From: Frondihabitans australicus
GTDB lineage: Bacteria; Actinomycetota; Actinomycetes; Actinomycetales; Microbacteriaceae
Length of the DNA stretch: 64,000 nt
NCBI RefSeq assembly: GCF_003634555.1
Contig: NZ_RBKS01000001.1
Coordinates: 248,001-312,000, forward strand
Direction: 5' to 3'
Shown here one piece after another: positions 1 to 7,602 of the stretch. The first letter of the stretch is position 1; every line of letters starts with the position of its first letter. Position numbers and translations under genes: made by a program. The notes below the pieces were generated by a model. The model was not told the DNA's origin and did no database searches. It worked only from the letters and a program-made list of their open reading frames with translations.

Positions 1-252
1 TCGGTCATGGTGATCGACAACGGGGTCGGGTTCGACGAGTCGAAGACGGGTGCGGATCGCCTCGGCGTGAAGAACTCGATCCGGGGCCGGATCGAGCGGG
101 TCGGCGGCACGGTGCAGATCTGGTCGTCGCCGGGCAGCGGCACCTCGGTCATGTTCGGCCTGCCCGTGGGCGCACCCGGCGTGGTGGCCGCGGGCCCGCG
201 GGGCGCCGAGCGCAGCGAGCTCGAGCGTGATCGCCCGGAAGACGCCGCGTGA
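1..252 (+). CDS. Sensor histidine kinase, C-terminal fragment (5' end outside window)
   Basis: Only the last 83 residues of this kinase lie in the window, and the frame is open from base 1. The visible part is the end of a HATPase_c domain: VIDNGVGFD is the G1 box and the stretch RLGVKNSIRGRIERVGG is the G2 region, followed by the usual SSPGSGTSV strand. About 25 charged residues trail the domain. The next gene starts at a GTGA overlap and a LuxR-type response regulator follows, so this is most likely a NarL/DesK-class kinase (HisKA_3 type). It would bind ATP and phosphorylate the regulator at 1381. The sensing part cannot be judged from this window. Confidence 0.85.
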   Translation, partial: SVMVIDNGVGFDESKTGADRLGVKNSIRGRIERVGGTVQIWSSPGSGTSVMFGLPVGAPGVVAAGPRGAERSELERDRPEDAA

Positions 253-1394
253 GCATCCGCGAGTCGACCGCCCAGCAGACCGACCCGCTGGGCGCCCTCA
301 ATCAGAGGCCCATCACCGTCGTCATCGCGCTCTTCGCCGTGGTGCTGGCGGCGGGTCGCACCGTCGTCGACCACGACGCCGGCGCCGACGTGCCGCTCGC
401 GGTCCTCGCCGTGGCGCTCGTGATGGTGGCCGCAGGAGTCATGGTGCGGGCGTCGAGTCCGTTCCGCGCGCCCTTCACCCGGCGCAGCTTCGGAGTCATC
501 GCCGCCGCCGGCACGCTGGCCCTCGTGGTCGAGGGCGTGTCGACCTACCGCCACGACCTCTACGTCCACGACGACTGGGGCGGCGCCGTCCTCGGCCTGC
601 TGCTGCTCTCGTGCGCGCCGTTCCGCCCCGGCCGCGATCTGGCCGTGGCCACCGGCGTCGGCGCCGTCGTCCAGGCCGTGGTCGTCGTGGCCGAGATCCC
701 GTACTTCGCGACCCCCGCGCCTCCCGTCCTCTTCCTCGTCGTCGGCATCACGCCCGTGATCGCGCTCGGCGTCGGCGCGGCGGTCTACGCGGCGACGTTC
801 GTGCACCTCGTGCGCCTGTGGCTCGAGAGGGCCTCCGCGCTCACCGTCGACGCGGCGCGCGAGATGCGACCGGGCATCGCGCGATCGGTGCAGCAGGATC
901 GCGTGACCGGCCTCAACAAAGAGGTCGTCCCGTTCTTCACCGACCTCGTGGCGGGCGGGGAGGTCACCGAGGCCGATCGCCGCCGCGCCACCGAGGTCGC
1001 CACCGCGATCCGTCAGCGCATCGTCGACGAGAGCGACCGGTCGTGGCTCGAGCAGGTGCTGCTCGACGTCTGCCCTCGCGGCGAGGCCGGGACCGTGATC
1101 GACCGCGGGCGCCTGGCGGAGGCCATGACCAGCGACCAGCGAACCGCGATCCGCGCTGTCGTCGGCGCGATGGCGGTCGACCCCGACACCCGGTCGTCGA
1201 GCCTCGGCATCGTCCTGCACGACGACGCGCCGATGGTGCGAGCACTGATCCGGGTCGAGAGCTCGTCGCCCGACGTGGCGATCCGTCAGCACTACGCGCC
1301 GTACTTCGCCGTCTTGCGCATCCTGTTCACCGACCTGCACGTCGACGTGAGCGGTTCGTTCCTCACACTAAGGTTTTCATATGAGCAGCACTGA
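249..1394 (+). CDS. Six-helix membrane protein between a sensor kinase and its response regulator
   Basis: I do not recognise a named family. The first half (about residues 20-215) has six hydrophobic segments consistent with membrane helices. The second half (about 215-381) is charged, soluble and probably cytoplasmic. That domain sits where a kinase would carry its DHp and ATPase domains, but I see no phospho-accepting His motif, N box or glycine-rich ATP lid. It may be a degenerate kinase-like sensor that heterodimerises with, or passes a signal to, the upstream kinase. The GTG start overlaps the kinase stop (GTGA), and its own 3' end overlaps the regulator start by 14 bases, so the three genes are surely co-transcribed. 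Coding is certain; function is inferred from position only. Confidence 0.8.
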   Translation: MSIRESTAQQTDPLGALNQRPITVVIALFAVVLAAGRTVVDHDAGADVPLAVLAVALVMVAAGVMVRASSPFRAPFTRRSFGVIAAAGTLALVVEGVSTYRHDLYVHDDWGGAVLGLLLLSCAPFRPGRDLAVATGVGAVVQAVVVVAEIPYFATPAPPVLFLVVGITPVIALGVGAAVYAATFVHLVRLWLERASALTVDAAREMRPGIARSVQQDRVTGLNKEVVPFFTDLVAGGEVTEADRRRATEVATAIRQRIVDESDRSWLEQVLLDVCPRGEAGTVIDRGRLAEAMTSDQRTAIRAVVGAMAVDPDTRSSSLGIVLHDDAPMVRALIRVESSSPDVAIRQHYAPYFAVLRILFTDLHVDVSGSFLTLRFSYEQH

Positions 1395-2124
1395 CCCGAT
1401 TGGCACGAGCAACCTCCGATCGAGCGGCTCTCGCACAGGTTCCGTCGCGTCGTGGAACTCCCTCTCGGCCGAGGCGCCCTCCCAGCGCCGGGTGCGCCTG
1501 GCGATCCTCGACGACCACGAGGTCCTCCTCGACAGCCTGTCGAGCTGGATCAACGTGAACGCCTACGACTTCGACCTCGTCCTGACGGCGCACACCTGGC
1601 TGCAGCTCGTGCACAGCGACAACTTCCCGACCGATCTCGTCTTCCTCGACTTCCAGTTGAAAGAGCCGGTGTCGATCGAGGCGCGCGTCCGCACGTGCCG
1701 CGCAGCGGGGGCGAAGGTCGTCGTGCTCTCCAGCCTCGATACGCGCGAGTCGCGTGAGCGGGCACTCGACGCCGGCGCGAGCGCGTTCCTCTCCAAGGCC
1801 CTGCCGATGCGCGAGGTCATGGACGCCGCGCGTCAAGTGATGGGCGTGGCGCGCGACAGCGCCCCGCAGCGCGACTGGCGTCCGCTGCCCGTGGGCGCGG
1901 CGAACCAGAGCCGCCCCAAGCTCTCCGCCGGCGAGGCGGAGGCGTTCCGGCTCTACGTCTCGGGCTTCTCGACGAACGAGGTCGCCCAGCAGATGAACGT
2001 GCAGTACGAGACGGCCAAGACCTACCTGCGCCGCGTGCGCGAGAAGTACGCGAAGGCGAACCGGCCGGCGTCGAAGAAGGCCGAGCTGATCCGGCGCGCC
2101 GCCGAAGACGGCTACCTGCAGTAG
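1381..2124 (+). CDS. NarL/LuxR-family response regulator
   Basis: The 247-residue protein has an N-terminal extension of about 38 residues rich in Ser, then a receiver domain. Its acidic pocket (LDDHE), phospho-accepting Asp (VFLDFQL), conserved Ser (VVLSSL) and Lys (FLSKALP) are all present. The C-terminal third is a LuxR-type helix-turn-helix, around LSAGEAEAFRLYVSGFSTNE and YETAKTYLRRVREKY. It should be phosphorylated by the kinase that ends at 252 and act as a DNA-binding regulator. The ATG at 1381 overlaps the preceding gene. A later start near residue 30 is possible because the N-terminal extension is not part of the family fold. Target genes cannot be told from the sequence. Confidence 0.9.
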   Translation: MSSTDPIGTSNLRSSGSRTGSVASWNSLSAEAPSQRRVRLAILDDHEVLLDSLSSWINVNAYDFDLVLTAHTWLQLVHSDNFPTDLVFLDFQLKEPVSIEARVRTCRAAGAKVVVLSSLDTRESRERALDAGASAFLSKALPMREVMDAARQVMGVARDSAPQRDWRPLPVGAANQSRPKLSAGEAEAFRLYVSGFSTNEVAQQMNVQYETAKTYLRRVREKYAKANRPASKKAELIRRAAEDGYLQ

Positions 2125-2161
2125 CGCCAGCACCCCGTCCCATGGCAAAGCGCTGATCCCA

Positions 2162-2767
2162 GTGGCAAAACTCTATTTCCGCTACGGAGCGATGAACTCC
2201 GGTAAATCGACCGCCCTCCTCCAGGCCGCCTACAACTACGAGGAGCGCCACCAGGGCGTCCTCCTCGCGAAGCCCGACACCGACACGAAGGGCGACGACC
2301 GCATCGTCTCGCGTCTCGGCGTCGAGCGCGAGGTCGACTTCCTCGTGGCACCCGGCGACGACCTCCTCGACGTGTTCGGTGCCGCGCGCCGTCGCGTCCG
2401 CGAGGGCTCGGGCGCCGAGGTCGCCTGCCTGCTCGTCGACGAGGTGCAGTTCCTAACGCCGCGTCAGATCGACGACCTCCTGCGCATCGCGGTCCTCGAC
2501 GACATCCCTGTCCTCGCCTACGGCATCCGCACGGACTTCCGCACCGCGGCGTTCCCGGGCGCGGCGAGGCTGTTCGAGGTGGCCCACTCGCTCGAAGAGC
2601 TGAAGACGATCTGCCGGTGCGGCCGCAAGGCGATGTTCAACGCGCGCAAGGTCGACGGCGACTACGTGTTCGACGGCGACCAGGTCGCGATCGAGGGGCA
2701 GAGCGTCTGGTACGAGCCGCTGTGCGCGACCTGCTACCTGGAGGAGTCGGGCGGCGCGCTGGCCTGA
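2162..2767 (+). CDS. tdk: Thymidine kinase
   Basis: This enzyme phosphorylates thymidine to dTMP in the salvage pathway. It is a type II (cytosolic, tetrameric) thymidine kinase of 201 residues, normal for the family. The P-loop GAMNSGKST lies at about residues 9-17, the catalytic Glu in LLVDEVQFL and the lasso region after it are intact, and two Cys pairs (CRCGRK and CATCYL) form the structural zinc site. The start is GTG at 2162 (MAKLYFRYG). A near-copy of this start lies 20 bases upstream at 2142, where ATG GCA AAG CGC TGA makes a four-codon frame. The gene converges on the DUF2510 gene with a 24-base gap. Confidence 0.95.
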   Translation: MAKLYFRYGAMNSGKSTALLQAAYNYEERHQGVLLAKPDTDTKGDDRIVSRLGVEREVDFLVAPGDDLLDVFGAARRRVREGSGAEVACLLVDEVQFLTPRQIDDLLRIAVLDDIPVLAYGIRTDFRTAAFPGAARLFEVAHSLEELKTICRCGRKAMFNARKVDGDYVFDGDQVAIEGQSVWYEPLCATCYLEESGGALA

Positions 2768-2791
2768 CGGCCCCCGGGTGGCGCAGCGGAG

Positions 2792-3988
2792 CTACGAGAC
2801 GCTCGAGATCTCCAGCTCGCCCTGGTCGCTCATCACGGTCATGTGCGCCGTGAGGGGCCCCGAGGCCAGGTTCACCGTGCAGTCGAACGTGGTGCCGATC
2901 ACGAGCGGCTCGGACGCCGGGCAGGTGACGCTCGTCGGCGTCAGGCGCGTCTTCGACACGATCGCCTGCTTGATGTTCGCCTCGGCGATCGCCTCGCTGT
3001 AGACGTAGTCCGTGGTGCCGTTGTCGTTCTGCGGGGTGCCGGCGTCCGGTGCCTGCGCGGGCTGAGCGGGTGCCGCCGCGGCGGGCGTCTGCACGGGTTC
3101 GGGCAGGTGCGTGTCGAGGAACACGAGGCCCGACACGATCGACTGCCCCACGAGCGCGATCGAGCACAGGATCAGCGCGACGATCGCCTTCGACCTGCCC
3201 CTGGGCAGGTATCCCTCGCGCACCCACGCGCTGCTCTGCCGGAGCCCGAGGATCGCCAGCACGATGCCGATGGCCGACGACAGCGGCACGAAGTAGTAGA
3301 GGGTGCCGTGCTCGACGACGAGGCGCACGGCGAGGAGTCCGACGCCGACGATGCCGAGGTAGAGCGCCCGGTTGGCCCGCCGGTTCCGCCACGGGTTCAC
3401 GCGCAGCGGTGCGCCGGGGGCGTGGCCGGTCGGGCGTCCGTAGCCGTTCGCGCCGCCGCGTCCGTAGCCGGGGTCGAATCCGGGCGCAGGAGCAGCCGGA
3501 GCGTTCACCACCCACGCCGTGGGGGCGTGGAACCCGTCGTCCGGCGCACCCGGCGCCGGGAGTGCGGCGGGGGAGTGCTCGTCGGGCTCGGCGACGTGCA
3601 CGGGCACCAGCGGGTTGACGGGGGTGAAGTCGGCGGGTGCGTGCTCCTGCGCCTCCTGGACCGCCGCGGAGGCGGCCGGGACGGACGGCACCTCGCCGGT
3701 GGCCTGCCGGAGGCTGCGACGCGACGGGAACGACCCGTCGGGCCGGGCGGCGACGGGCTCGACAGGCGCCGAGACGGGTTCTGCGGGCCCGGCGGCAGCG
3801 GAGCCCGGGGGAGGAGCGACCGCCTCGCCCGGGGATGAGTCGAGCGAGACGGCCGCCGTCGGTGACGCGGGTGCGTGGTCGAGGGTGCGGGTGGTCCAGC
3901 GGTCGCCGTCCCACCAGCGGTACGGGGCGGCTCCTGCGGGGTCGTCGTACCAGCCCGCGACGGGCCCGGCCGTCGTCGTGTCGGTCAT
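2792..3988 (-). CDS. DUF2510 membrane protein with C-terminal DUF4333-like domain
   Basis: The 398-residue protein starts with a DUF2510 motif (GWYDDPAGAAPYRWWDGDRW), a short Trp-rich module common in actinobacterial membrane proteins. A long Ala/Pro/Glu-rich disordered stretch follows (about 40-220), then two or three hydrophobic helices (about 240-310), and an extracytoplasmic C-terminal domain of about 85 residues with two Cys (VTCPASE, TFDCTVN) that looks like DUF4333. The role is unknown; it is probably a membrane protein with an exported tail. The ATG at 3988 overlaps the stop of the upstream paralogue (ATGA), so the two are translationally coupled. The longer open frame reaching 4816 is not the real start, because it would overlap the paralogue throughout. 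Confidence 0.82.
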   Translation of the reverse strand: MTDTTTAGPVAGWYDDPAGAAPYRWWDGDRWTTRTLDHAPASPTAAVSLDSSPGEAVAPPPGSAAAGPAEPVSAPVEPVAARPDGSFPSRRSLRQATGEVPSVPAASAAVQEAQEHAPADFTPVNPLVPVHVAEPDEHSPAALPAPGAPDDGFHAPTAWVVNAPAAPAPGFDPGYGRGGANGYGRPTGHAPGAPLRVNPWRNRRANRALYLGIVGVGLLAVRLVVEHGTLYYFVPLSSAIGIVLAILGLRQSSAWVREGYLPRGRSKAIVALILCSIALVGQSIVSGLVFLDTHLPEPVQTPAAAAPAQPAQAPDAGTPQNDNGTTDYVYSEAIAEANIKQAIVSKTRLTPTSVTCPASEPLVIGTTFDCTVNLASGPLTAHMTVMSDQGELEISSVS

Positions 3989-4782
3989 GCGCCGAGGAAG
4001 GGCAGGTGGATGTCGTGGATGCCGGTGGGCACGATCGCGCCGATCGCGACGGCGACCTGGGCGGCCAGGGCCACCAGGCACACCAGGATCACGAGGAGCC
4101 CGGGTGCGCGCTGCGGGCGATGGCCTGCGGCGGTGAACCGTGCGGCGCGGACCATGCCGAGCAGGCCCAGGACCACGCCGGCGACCAGGGCCGCGGCGAC
4201 CGCGAGGCCCGCGTACGAGGTGGCGGACGGGGCGCCCCACACCATGATGACGGCCTGGTAGAGCAGGCCGATGACGGCGAATCCGGCGCCGAGGTTGGCG
4301 AACGAATTGACGGGTGCCGGCTCCTGCGCCCGCGGGATCATCGTGGCGGAGAACGGGAGGCCCGTGCCGTAGACGGCGTAGTCGCTCGTCTGGGCGGGGC
4401 TGTTCTCGATCCACGCCTCGGGTGCGGTGAACTCGGGGGTCGACGGGCTGTGCGGCACCTCGCGGGCGACGAGCGGGTTCAACGGGATGAACTCGGGCGT
4501 CGCGAGGGCGGTCGCGGTGGCGGCCTCGGGTGTCGTGCGGTCCGTGGCCGCGTCGGACTCCGCGGAGACGGATGCCGCGGAGGGGGCATCCGTCTCGCCG
4601 TGGCGGAGTGCGCGACGACTGGGGAGGGGAGCGGCGAAGGCGAGCTGCGGCGCTTCGGCGCGTAGGGGGTCCTCCGTGGTGCGGAGGCTCCAGTGCTCGC
4701 CGTCCCACCAGCGGAAGGGCGCCTCCGTGGACGGGTCGGGGTACCACCCTGCCCTCGGCTGCTCGATCACCATCTCGCTCAC
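3985..4782 (-). CDS. DUF2510 membrane protein (paralogue of the next gene)
   Basis: The 265-residue protein has an N-terminal DUF2510 motif (GWYPDPSTEAPFRWWDGEHW), a disordered linker of about 100 residues, and four predicted membrane helices in the C-terminal 125 residues. It shares the motif order and linker style of the gene downstream but lacks the exported DUF4333-like tail. The GTG start at 4782 has a purine-rich GGGGGAGAG site upstream. The stop overlaps the start of the downstream paralogue. No enzymatic motif is visible and the function is unknown. It is transcribed divergently from the MocR-type regulator at 4944. Confidence 0.82.
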   Translation of the reverse strand: MSEMVIEQPRAGWYPDPSTEAPFRWWDGEHWSLRTTEDPLRAEAPQLAFAAPLPSRRALRHGETDAPSAASVSAESDAATDRTTPEAATATALATPEFIPLNPLVAREVPHSPSTPEFTAPEAWIENSPAQTSDYAVYGTGLPFSATMIPRAQEPAPVNSFANLGAGFAVIGLLYQAVIMVWGAPSATSYAGLAVAAALVAGVVLGLLGMVRAARFTAAGHRPQRAPGLLVILVCLVALAAQVAVAIGAIVPTGIHDIHLPFLGA

Positions 4783-4883
4783 GTGCGTCTCTCCCCCGCG
4801 AATTGTCTAGGTCCACCGTAGGAACCCCGTTAGCGGTCGAGGGAGCCCCACTTCAGGCGTCGTCCGTTCGGGGGACACCGCGC

Positions 4884-4889
4884 TACAGT
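4884..4889 (+). promoter_or_regulatory. Candidate -10 box of the MocR-type regulator gene
   Basis: TACAGT fits the actinobacterial TAnnnT consensus and lies 55 bases before the GTG start at 4944. No convincing -35 box is seen at the usual distance, as is common for autoregulated MocR genes. Confidence 0.4.
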
Positions 4890-4943
4890 CGTTGCCGGAC
4901 CACTTCCCGGTGCGTCTCCTGCGCGAACGAGAGGACCACCCGC

Positions 4944-6431
4944 GTGCCCGTCCGCAAGAGCTCCGCCGTGGCCGACCGCATTCGGGCCCGGATCCACGAC
5001 GGCAGCCTGCGCGAGGGCGACCTCGTGCCCTCCACGCGGGCGCTGGCCGCGGAGCTCGGGGTCTCGCGCGGCACGGTCGTGGCGGCGTACGAGCAGCTCG
5101 ACGGCGAGGGGTATCTGCGGGCGGCGCCGGGGGCGGGGACCCGGGTGCTCGCGGCCCCTGCCGCTGCTCCTGCGACCCGGGAGCCGTCGGGCCCCGATGC
5201 CGTGTCCGGGGCCGCGGCAGTCGAGGTGCCCGCTTTCCGGATCGATCTGAGCCCGGGTGTGCCGAACGTGCGGGCGATCAGCGAGCGCGACTGGCGATCG
5301 GCCTGGCGGCACGCGGCCGCGCAGCCGTTCGAGAACCGCTTCTCGCCCGCCGCGGGCACGCCCGAGCTGCGGCGTGCGGTCGCCGCCCAGCTCAGCGTCT
5401 CGCGGGGCGTCGACGCCACGGCCGACGACGTCGTGATCACGTCGGGCACCTCGGAGACGCTGTCGCTCGTGGGGGAGGCCCTGCGGGTGCGGCTCGGGCG
5501 GGCTCCGCGGATCGCCGTGGAGGACCCCGGCTACCGCACCGGCCAGCGGGCGCTCATCAGCGCAGGGGCATCGGTCGTCGCGGTCCCGACGGTCGAGGGC
5601 GGTCTCGACGTCGCCGGACTCCGTCGCCTCCACGAGGCCGAACCGGTCGACGCGGTGATGGTGACGCCGAGCCACCAGTACCCGCTGGGCGGCAGCCTGC
5701 CCGTCGCGCGCCGGCTGGACCTGGTCGAGTGGGCCGCCTCGGCCCGGGCGGTCGTCGTCGAGGACGACTACGACAGCGAGTTCCGTCACCGCGGCGACCC
5801 GCTGCCGGCGCTCGCCAGCCTCGACCGTGCGGGCGTCGTCGTGCACGTGGGGAGCTTCTCGAAGACGTTCGACCCTCGGCTCCGGTGCGGGTATCTGATC
5901 CTGCCCCGGGTGGAGGCGGTGAGGCAGGCGCTGCTGGACGCGCGGACCGCGCGAGGGCCCGCGGTGGGGGAGCCCGTGCAGCACGCGGTGGCGCAGCTGC
6001 TGACGTCGGGGGCGTACCGGCGGCACCTGGGCCGGGCGCGCCGCGACTACACGCACCGGCGCGACCTGATCGCGGCCAGGGCGGCGCGGCCCGATGTGAG
6101 GGCCGCGGGCGTCGACGTGCGGGCGCTCGAGGGCGGCCTCCACGCGGTCGTGTCGTGGGCGGCGACGGGACCGTCCGCGGCGTCGGTGCTGGCGGCGCTC
6201 GCGGCGCAGGGCATCAGGGCGCAGGATCTGACGGTCTACCGCCTGACGCCCTCCCCGTCGTCGCGCCCTGCCCTCGTGGTCGGATACGCGCCCGTCCCCA
6301 CTCCTGCCCTCCTCGAGGCTCTCGCCGCCCTCCGCGCGCTCCTCGCCGCCCCCCCGTTAGCCCCCGCCCGCACGAGCCACTTCCGGCAGGCCGGCGAGCG
6401 AAGCGATGCCCCCCCGAGTAACTCCCGGTAG
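4944..6431 (+). CDS. pdxR: MocR/PdxR-family transcriptional regulator (GntR helix-turn-helix fused to aminotransferase fold)
   Basis: The 495-residue protein has an N-terminal winged helix of GntR type (about residues 1-75, with PSTRALAAELGVSRGTVVAA as the recognition region). A Pro/Ala-rich linker follows, then a fold-type I aminotransferase domain (about 110-480). The PLP-binding Lys is in VGSFSKTF and the phosphate-contacting VVEDDYDSEFR motif is intact. Such regulators sense pyridoxal phosphate or amino compounds; PdxR proteins control PLP synthesis. No pdxS/pdxT genes lie nearby, so the specific name is tentative. The GTG at 4944 is preceded by a GAGAGGA ribosome-binding site eight bases away. 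The last 20 residues are low-complexity. Confidence 0.82.
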   Translation: MPVRKSSAVADRIRARIHDGSLREGDLVPSTRALAAELGVSRGTVVAAYEQLDGEGYLRAAPGAGTRVLAAPAAAPATREPSGPDAVSGAAAVEVPAFRIDLSPGVPNVRAISERDWRSAWRHAAAQPFENRFSPAAGTPELRRAVAAQLSVSRGVDATADDVVITSGTSETLSLVGEALRVRLGRAPRIAVEDPGYRTGQRALISAGASVVAVPTVEGGLDVAGLRRLHEAEPVDAVMVTPSHQYPLGGSLPVARRLDLVEWAASARAVVVEDDYDSEFRHRGDPLPALASLDRAGVVVHVGSFSKTFDPRLRCGYLILPRVEAVRQALLDARTARGPAVGEPVQHAVAQLLTSGAYRRHLGRARRDYTHRRDLIAARAARPDVRAAGVDVRALEGGLHAVVSWAATGPSAASVLAALAAQGIRAQDLTVYRLTPSPSSRPALVVGYAPVPTPALLEALAALRALLAAPPLAPARTSHFRQAGERSDAPPSNSR

Positions 6432-6491
6432 GCCCGCAACGAGCGCAGCGAGTTGCACGTCGGCGGAGCCGACCAGACAAGCACAACGAAA

Positions 6492-6522
6492 AATTGGCTA
6501 GACCCAATAGGTCTAGCCAATT
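6492..6522 (-). terminator. Rho-independent terminator of tRNA-Pro
   Basis: There is a perfect 13-base-pair stem (6492-6504 with 6510-6522) and a five-base loop. Read on the minus strand it is followed by a run of T residues, directly after the tRNA gene. The opposite face also carries a partial T stretch, so it may stop transcription from the regulator gene as well. Confidence 0.85.
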
Positions 6523-6528
6523 CTTTCG

Positions 6529-6602
6529 TCGGGGTAGCGGGATTTGAACCCACGACCTCCTCGTCCCGAACGAGGCGCGCTACCAAGCTGCGCCACACCC
6601 CG
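6529..6602 (-). tRNA. tRNA-Pro (anticodon CGG)
   Basis: The 74-base cloverleaf has a seven-pair acceptor stem (5' CGGGGTG with 3' TACCCCG, one G-U pair) and discriminator A. The anticodon arm is CCTCG-TTCGGGA-CGAGG, which puts CGG at positions 34-36, and the T arm carries GTTCAAATC. CCA is not encoded. A TAAAGT -10-like hexamer (minus strand, 6646-6651) lies about 44 bases upstream. Confidence 0.95.
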
Positions 6603-6648
6603 AGGTGTGTCGTCGTCTCGAGCCGGGGCTCGAAGCGACTCCACTACT

Positions 6649-7602
6649 TTAGCCCATGTTCGGACCGGTCAGTGTCACCAGGACGGCTTCGGGCGGGCAG
6701 GCGAACCGGAAGGGTGCGTAGATCGAGGTTCCGATGCCGGCGGAGACTTCGAGGCGGGCCGAGTGGAGTGCGTGGTTCCAGGTGCTGAGGCCTTTGACCT
6801 GGTCTCGGGGGATGTCGCAGTTGGTGACGAGGGCGCCGTAGCCGGGCACGCACACCTGGCCGCCGTGGGTGTGGCCGGCGAAGATCATGTCGGCGCCGTT
6901 GGTGACGAACGAGTTGAGCACGCGCTGGTAGGGGGCGTGGGTGAGGCCGATGCTGACGGCGCGGGGCCCGTCTTCGTCGTCCCAGCCGACGTTCTCGCGC
7001 AGGTCGTCCAGGATCGCGGGGACTTTGTCGAGCCGTGCCCAGCCGCGGTGGGCGTCGTTCACCCCGAAGAACTCGAAGCGGCTGCCCTTGAGCTCGAGCG
7101 CGTGGGCCGCGTTGTTGAGCGACAGCCAGCCGGAGTCGTCGAAGTACGCGGTGAGGCGGTCGTTGTCGAGCATGGTCGGCTTCTGGCCGGCCCGGCTGGG
7201 GCCGCCGAAGTAGGTCAGCGGGCTCTTGAACGTCGGCGCGATGTAGTCGTTGGAGCCGTGCACGTAGACGCCGGGGATTCCGCGGAACGGTTCGAGGGCG
7301 TATTCGAGCGCCTCGTAGGCGTCGATGTGCCCGAGGTTGTCGCCGGTGTTGACGATGAGGTCGGGTTCGAGGACGGCGAGTTCGCGCAGCCAGTCCTGCT
7401 TCTCGTGCTGCCACGGGGCCATGTGGATGTCGGAGAGGTGGAGGACGGTGATGGGTCGCGACCCGGCGGGCAGGAGCTCGACGGTCTCTCGGCGCACGTG
7501 GAACCTGCCGCGCTCGACGAACGTTCCGTAGGCGAACGCTGCAGCTGCTCCTGCGGCCATGAGGGTCGCTGCGCCGAGCGCGGTCTCGCTGCGGCGGGTC
7601 AT
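6649..7602 (-). CDS. Membrane-anchored metallophosphoesterase
   Basis: The 317-residue protein begins with a hydrophobic signal or anchor (about residues 8-26) and carries the calcineurin-like metal-binding motifs in order: LSDIHM, NTGDNLG, GSNDY, THAPY and AGHTHGG. The third motif reads GSND rather than the textbook GNHD, a variant I recall as common in actinobacterial members. It probably hydrolyses phosphoesters outside the membrane; related YkuE/YaeI-like enzymes act on lipid or UDP substrates. The ATG overlaps the stop of the penicillin-binding protein gene (ATGA), so it may act in envelope metabolism. The substrate is unknown. Confidence 0.88.
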   Translation of the reverse strand: MTRRSETALGAATLMAAGAAAAFAYGTFVERGRFHVRRETVELLPAGSRPITVLHLSDIHMAPWQHEKQDWLRELAVLEPDLIVNTGDNLGHIDAYEALEYALEPFRGIPGVYVHGSNDYIAPTFKSPLTYFGGPSRAGQKPTMLDNDRLTAYFDDSGWLSLNNAAHALELKGSRFEFFGVNDAHRGWARLDKVPAILDDLRENVGWDDEDGPRAVSIGLTHAPYQRVLNSFVTNGADMIFAGHTHGGQVCVPGYGALVTNCDIPRDQVKGLSTWNHALHSARLEVSAGIGTSIYAPFRFACPPEAVLVTLTGPNMG

